Source: Dactylorhiza incarnata
Taxonomy: Eukaryota > Streptophyta > Magnoliopsida > Asparagales > Orchidaceae
Direction: 5' to 3'
NCBI GenBank assembly: GCA_033032865.1
Contig: JAWHQI010000148.1
Coordinates: 5,661,501-5,725,500, forward strand
DNA length: 64,000 nucleotides
Shown: piece by piece, positions 58,065-64,000 of the stretch
How the letters are laid out: each line of letters begins with the position of its first letter
How positions within the stretch are numbered: position 1 is the stretch's first letter
Notes under the pieces: generated by a model
What the model was told of the DNA's origin: nothing
What the model saw: the letters and a program-made list of their open reading frames with translations, nothing else
Databases searched by the model: none
Program-made: the position numbers and the translations under genes

Positions 58065-61000
58065 ATGGCATCTTATGATCTCGCTTTTTTCGAGGGTCGG
58101 GGAATTAGTTGACCACCTCTATTTAGTGGGTCAGATTATAATTATTGGAAAATAGGATGCGTTGTTTTCTTATGACCTTAGATATTGAGGTTTGGAATAT
58201 GGTTGAAGAGGAATACTCTTCTCCTACATTTGTAGTTGGAGAGGTAACTTTAGAAAAATATAAGGACAAATGGGATGATAAAGATAAATTTAAATGCGAA
58301 AATAACGCCAAGGCCATGAATGCTTTATTTTGTGCGTTAGATAGAAATGAATTTATTAGAATTTCTGCATGTACTACTGCATATGAAATTTGTAATCAGT
58401 TGGAAGTTACTCATGAAGGTACATCGCAGGTTAAAGATTCAAAGCTTTTCCAACTTAGTCGGAATATGAAAAATTCCGGATGGATGAAAGTAAAGATGTT
58501 GATGCCATGCACACGCGCTTCACCAAGATTGTCAACGCCTCCAAAGCTCTTGGAAAGACCTTCTCCAAAGGCGACTTAGTCCGAAAGATCCTTCGTTCCC
58601 TTCCACCAAAATTCAACCCGAAGATGACGATCATTTCAGAATCGCACAATCTAAGGACGCTCCAAGTTGAGAGCCTCATTGGGAATCTCAAAACCCATGA
58701 GGTAGAACTCAAAATCCAACATGATGAATACAACAAGGAGCCAAAGAAGAAGGCGTTGGCATTAAAATCAAAGAAGGAGTGCCAAGAGGATGAGGATGAA
58801 GATGAAGAAAGCCTTTTGGTGAAGAACTTCCGAAAGTTCATGCGAAATTCGGAAAGGACAAACACTTTCCGGAAATTTATCCAAAAGGATGCAAGATGGA
58901 AAGGGTCATCCTCAAAGAAGGAAAAGGAGAGCAACGATGAAGAAGAAAGACCTCCACCGAAATGCTTTCATTGTAGGAAGACCGGGCACATTCGGAGACA
59001 GTGCCCAAAGTTCTTGAAGGAGAAGAAGGAAAATGGCACAAAGGGAAGGAGAAGAGGAAGGTGCTAAAAGCTAGAACATGGGATGACTCCTCCTCCTCCT
59101 CCTCCGAAGAATCAAGCGGGTCTTCATCAAGCGAAGATGAGGAAGCAAACATGTGCCTCATGGGACATGGAAACGACGGCGATGACACCAGTGTTCTTAG
59201 CGACACTGAGGTAACTCCTCCCACTTATGATGAACTCTTTAATGAATTCCTTGAAACTTTTAAAGCTTTTGATAGAAATATGAAAGATTGTATTTTATTG
59301 AATCGTGAAAATGAATCTCTTATTAAAGAAAATCAAAAGCTTTCCAAAAAATTAATTGTTTTAGAAAAGAGAAAGGTCTCTTGCCAAGAGTGTGATCACT
59401 CCACTAAATTGGCAAAAGATATTGAAGAGTCACTTTCTAAAGCCCTCTCTCATGCCAAAACTCTTAAAAAAGAGAAGGGGGAATTAAAAAGGAAATTAGA
59501 AGCCTCTCTTTTGCAAATCAAAAATAATAAAAAAGGTTTTGAAAATAGGTGTGTCATGCTTGTGATAGAAAATTTTTCACTTAAAGCACAAGTTCATGAT
59601 CTCACCATGGACATTAAAAAATTTGGAATAGGCCAAAAATCACTAGAATGATTTTAGGGAACCAGTGCCATGGTTCTGGAAAATTTGGGCTCGGATATCG
59701 AGGTGAGGGCTACCGCCCGGCGCTAGCACCTCTTACAAGAAGCCTGAATTTTCTTTCTCAAAATGTTTTTCTTCTGTAAATCCAATTTCTTCCAACAAGA
59801 AAATATTCCATAAAAGGGTCTCAACCCCCTTTATTTCGTGTGCAAACTGTTATAGGTTAGGTCACACATCTAGTTCTTGCAGGAAAATAAAACAAAATAC
59901 TTTAAAGCAAATCTGGGTACCTAAGGCTTCCACTTATTCTATGGGTGGTTCCACTTGGGTATCCGGATCTTTACTCTCATCTTCTTTCTAGATGTGCAGG
60001 CAGGCTAAGGACAATGAAGACGTGTGGTACTTGGATTCTGGATGCTCCAAGCACATGAAGGGCAATAAAGCAAAGTTCCTTAGCCTAGAAAAGAAGAAGG
60101 GAGGGATCGTGACGTTTGGTGATAACGGAAAAGGAAGGATCATGGGAATTGGTACAGTTGGTAACAAATCCTTTACTATATCTAATGTTCTTTATGTGAA
60201 AGGATTAAAAACAACTTAATTTCTATTAGCCATTTATGTGATAAAGGATTAGATGTGTTATTTGAATCTTCCACTAATCTATACAAAATATCTAATCCTA
60301 CTACAAAAGATATTTTACAAACTGCACCAAGAATACATAATGTTTATATAGTTTCTTTTCATGATCTTTCTAAATCATCTATAAAATGCTTTATCACTAA
60401 AAATGATGAATTAGAATTTTGGCATAGAAGACTAGGGCATGCTAGCACAAAGCTCATTGTGAAACTTGCCAAAAGTAATTTAATTAGAGGATTGCCTATG
60501 TTAAATGGAACTTTACCTTCACTTTGTTCATCATGTCAAAAAGGTAAATTTTCTAGATCCTCTTTCAAAAGTAAAAATTTCATTTCTACTACAAGAACTT
60601 TGCAAATAATTCATATGGATCTTTTTTGTCCCGTTAGCACTCCAAGTCTTGGTGGTAGATTATATACATACGTTTTAATAGATAATTTTTCAAGATATTG
60701 TTGGACATTATTTCTCTCTTCCAAATCCGATGCGTTTTGTGAATTTGCAAAATTATGTACTCGTATTCAAAATGAAAGTGATTTAAAAATTAAATGCATT
60801 CGCTCGGATCATGGATGAGAATTTGAAAATGAAAAATTTACATCCTTTTGTGATATGTTAGGCATTAAACATGAGTTTTCTGCACCACGCACACCACAAC
60901 AAAATGATGTAGAAAGAAAGAATAGGACACTTCAAGAACTGGCACGCACTATGTTATGTGAATATAAATTACCTAAGTCCTTTTGGGCTGAAACCGTAAA

Positions 61001-62983
61001 TACATCATGTTATGTTATGAATAGAATCATGCTTCTCCCATCTCTTAATCTCACACCATATGAACTCTATTTTCAAAAGAAGCCTAATGTATCTTATTTC
61101 AAAGTTTTTGGTTGTAAATTTTTTATTTTGAATACAAAAGATAGCTTGGGAAAGTTTGATGAAAAATGTGATGAAGGAACTTTTCTTGGGTACTCTTAAA
61201 CTAGTAAAGCTAATAGAATTTTTAATAAAAGAACTAGTAGAGTTGAAGAGTCAATAAATGTAAAATTTGATGAGTTTGTTCCTTGTGCAGAAAAACTTTC
61301 CGCAGGCAACGAGGATGATCTATTACCACCTTTGGAGCATGGTGACAAAAAACCTTCCAAAGAAGAAGAAGAGGAGGCCAAGGAAGATGAATATGTACCT
61401 CCAAGTGCCTTAAAATTCACAAAGGATCATCCACAGGAATTGATAATTGGTGAACCATCCATCGGGGTAAGAACTCGCACTTCTCTTCATGAATCTTTTT
61501 CAAATATTTGTTTTATTTCCGAAATAGAACCAAAAACCGTTTCTACTGCTTTAAATGATGAATTTTGGTATTTCGCTATGAATGAAGAGTTAGACCAATT
61601 TGAGCGATATAATGTTTGGAAATTAGTTGAAAGACCATCTAATCACCCGGTTGTAGGTGTAAAATGGATTTTTAAAAATAAATTAGATGGTGAGTCAAGA
61701 ATCTCTAGAAATAAAGCACGATTAGTAGCACAAGGATATTCTCAAATCGAGGGGATAGATTTTGATGAATCTTTTGCACCCGTTGCTAGATTAGAGTCTA
61801 TTAGAATTTTTCTAGCATTTGCAAGCCTTAAAAGAATAAAACTATTTCAAATGTATGTGAAATGTGCTTTTCTAAACGGGTTTGTAAAAGAAGAAGTTTA
61901 TGTTGAACAACCCCCCCCCCCCGGTTTTATTAGTGAAAATTTTCCAAATCATGTTTATAAACTAGAGAAAGCGCTTTATGGTTTAAAACAAGCGCCCCGT
62001 GCATGGTATGAAAAACTTACATCATTTTTATTAAGCACGGTTATATTATGGGAAGTGCGGATAATACTCTCTTCATTAAGCACAACAATGATGATATGAT
62101 TATTTTACAAATATATGTTGATGATATTATTTTTGGATCTACTAATGAAGGGATGTGTAAAGAAGTTATTTTAGTGATGAAAAATGAATTTGAAATGAGT
62201 CTTGTAGGAGAACTTTCTTATTTCCTTGGTTTTCAAATATCACAATGAATTGATGGTATCTTTGTATGCCAAACTAAATATGTCCATGATATGCTTAAAC
62301 GTTTTGGATTTGAAAACCTTAAACATGCTTCTATACCAATGAGTGCATCACTAAAATTGGGAAAAGATGAATCAGGAATTTCTATAGATCAAACTTTATA
62401 TAGAGGAATGATATGATCTCTACTTTATCTAATTGCAACTAGACCCGATATTATGTTTGTCGTATGCTTATGTGCTCGATTTCAAGCCAATCCAAAAGAA
62501 TCTCATTTGAAAGTGGTAAAACGAATTTTTAGATATCTCATTGGGTCTTCTAAATTAGGATTATGGTACCCGCACAATAATTCATTTACACTTCACGACA
62601 ACTCCGATTTGGACTACGCCGGTTGTTCACTTGATAGAAAAAGCACTAGTGGTACTTTTCATTTTCTAGGACCTTCATTAGTTGCATGGTCTAGTAGGAA
62701 ATAAAATTCGGTTGCACTCTCCACCACGGAGGCCGAATACATTGCATTAGGGAGTTGTTGTGCACAAGCACTATGGATGAGCCAAACTTTAGAGGACTTT
62801 GGTTTTCATCTAAAACTTATTGAATTAAAATGTGACAACAAAAGTGCCATTGATCTCACAAATAATTCGGTACACCATTCTAGATCTAAACATATATTCG
62901 CTGATATATTCACTAAACCTCTTCCCGATGCAAAGTTTCAAATGTTAAGGTTGGAATTAGGAGTCTTAGACATCTTAGGATGA
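58065..62983 (+). pseudogene. COP-H' gag-pol (right arm), broken
   Basis: Gag from ATG 58065 (same early TGA as the left arm). Frame change near 58455-58480. Zinc knuckle CFHCRKTGHIRRQC (58963-59004). Protease DSGCSKHM near 60035. Pre-integrase HRRLGHAS near 60425. Integrase core complete at its start (HMDLFCPVSTPSLGGRLYTYVLIDNFSRY, IRSDHG), then a stop at 60817; this part is deleted in the left arm. Integrase C-terminal segment to 61199. RT 61332-62099 (KCAFLNGF, poly-C at 61911-61922, [14 protein letters not shown]), YVDD near 62115. RNase H 62605-62983. Several stops remain. Non-functional, but the better preserved of the two copies. Confidence 0.9.
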
Positions 62984-64000
62984 ATAACATGTAAAACGCT
63001 AATGTTTTATGCAATTTGTGAAATCAAGACATCTCTGAAAATTACTAAATTTCTGCATAAGACTACTCTTAAGACCCCTAATCAATATCAAAAAACAGAA
63101 TTTTAAATTCTTCAATATTTCACTCACTGTTTCCCGCATAGCGCTAGCGCCGGTGCTAGCGTGAATGTTTGAATTTTGTGATTTTCAAAATTTCTAAAAA
63201 TCCTTAAAAATATGTTTGTTTATATGTACTAATTTGTTTTTGTGTTTCTAACTATTTTATTTTTGTTTTGTTTATATTATGAAAAATCAACTACAAAAAT
63301 TCAAAATTCAAAAATACAAAAATATGTTTTTGTGATTTTTCAGTTTTTATTTCATTAAAAATTTTCAAAACAACAAAAAAACTGTATGATCTTCATTGCT
63401 AATATGAAGCATGAATGAATTCTATTATTTAGAATTATTTACAATGTTAAAATTTATTCCTTCAAATCACTATGAACATTGTTTTGTTTATAATGCTTTG
63501 ATATATCTATTTAAAGTGCATCAATTGTATTGAAAACTATGTGTAGAACCAAGCTTAGCATGTCTCTAAGTATGGGTAAATGTATTATGATTGATAATGA
63601 TACCTTTTACTCACTTATTTTGGTAATCAACATGTGTGTTTAAATCTAAAAATGCTTGCTTGTGTATAGTATTTGTACAATGAATTAAAACTTGCGTAAG
63701 TTTATTACCTACACTACATTTGAATTGCACTTGTGAAATTTAGAAAAGTGGTTAAGTTTAAAATTTTTGGGTTTGCAAAACAAGTGTATTCGGAGAATGT
63801 TGTCTCACATATGTGAACAAAAAATTATATATATGGACAAATATAACTCCACCAAGCACTACTTGAACCTCCTGATAAGTCTTCATAAGCATTGTGAGGT
63901 TGAGAACCTTGGATAGAATAGTAAAGTGTCTTGTGCAACCCTTGATTAATACACCACTTTTTATAAAATAGTGTGCATTAAAGTGTGTGAAAGTTAATTT
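62984..64000 (+). other. COP-H' 3' untranslated region
   Basis: AT-rich, mirror of 37443-38462. No coding frame of note. Continues beyond the window. Confidence 0.75.

Larger units (their letters stand above)
51242..64000. repeat. Right arm of giant inverted repeat
   Basis: Mirror copy of the left arm, cut by the window edge at 64000. It contains, from the centre outwards, the ATH-G LTR end, TAT-J' pol, ATH-K' solo LTR, TAT-J' protease and COP-H' from 5' LTR to 3' UTR. Confidence 0.95.
56893..64000 (+). mobile_element. COP-H' (right arm), 3' end outside the window
   Basis: 5' LTR 56893-58015, primer site 58018-58034, gag-pol relic to 62983, then 3' UTR to the window edge. Orientation is opposite to COP-H. 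Confidence 0.92.

Noticed and set aside
37443..64000. Inverted repeat as a sequencing hairpin artefact
   Set aside because: The arms differ by substitutions, stops, a 220-bp deletion and homopolymer lengths, which one molecule read twice would not give. Still worth read-level proof.
1..64000. tRNA, rRNA or small nuclear RNA genes
   Set aside because: Only tRNA-complementary primer sites were found; no cloverleaf or rRNA sequence was recognised by eye.

Overview
The window is transposable-element DNA from a flowering-plant nuclear genome. I found no host gene, tRNA, rRNA or CRISPR array. The evidence for a plant is the retrotransposon families: Athila-type Ty3 elements with tRNA-Asp primer sites, a Tat-type Ty3 element with a second RNase H, and SIRE-like and other Ty1/copia elements. 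The species cannot be named from this sequence. Nicknames used below: TAT-1 (left edge), ATH-F, ATH-E, ATH-D, COP-I, TAT-J, COP-H, ATH-K, ATH-G; a prime marks the second copy in an inverted duplication.

Layout. 1-4401 is the 3' end of TAT-1: a 45-bp minisatellite in its 3' untranslated region, a polypurine tract, then an LTR. 4517-27934 is ATH-F (minus strand), which carries ATH-E in its gag, which in turn carries ATH-D (12329-22000, TSD GCATA). ATH-D is young and has one unbroken 1767-residue gag-pol frame. ATH-F lies in the 3' LTR of COP-I (27935-35240), and COP-I lies in the gag of TAT-J. This is a five-level nest: D in E in F in COP-I in TAT-J. A 3.28-kb piece (7314-10596) has been inverted inside the nest; both breakpoints can be read to the base.

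35241-64000 is dominated by a very large inverted repeat. The left arm (at least 37443-49960) and right arm (51242-64000, cut by the window edge) are mirror copies around a 1.28-kb spacer. Each arm holds COP-H (TSD AGGAG) in TAT-J gag, a solo LTR of ATH-K (TSD CATCA) between TAT-J protease and RT, and TAT-J RT, RNase H, second RNase H and the start of integrase, interrupted by ATH-G. The arms meet inside ATH-G. Many disabling mutations are shared by the arms and others are private to one, so the duplication happened after most of these elements had died and long enough ago for the arms to diverge.

How it works together. ATH-D is the only element that looks able to make proteins; the rest are relics or non-autonomous. 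A theme across all the LTR families is an array of short GC-rich inverted repeats directly upstream of the TATA box. The motifs differ between families but sit in the same place. This shared U3 layout, the inverted repeat and the base-exact inversion are the points most worth a second look.
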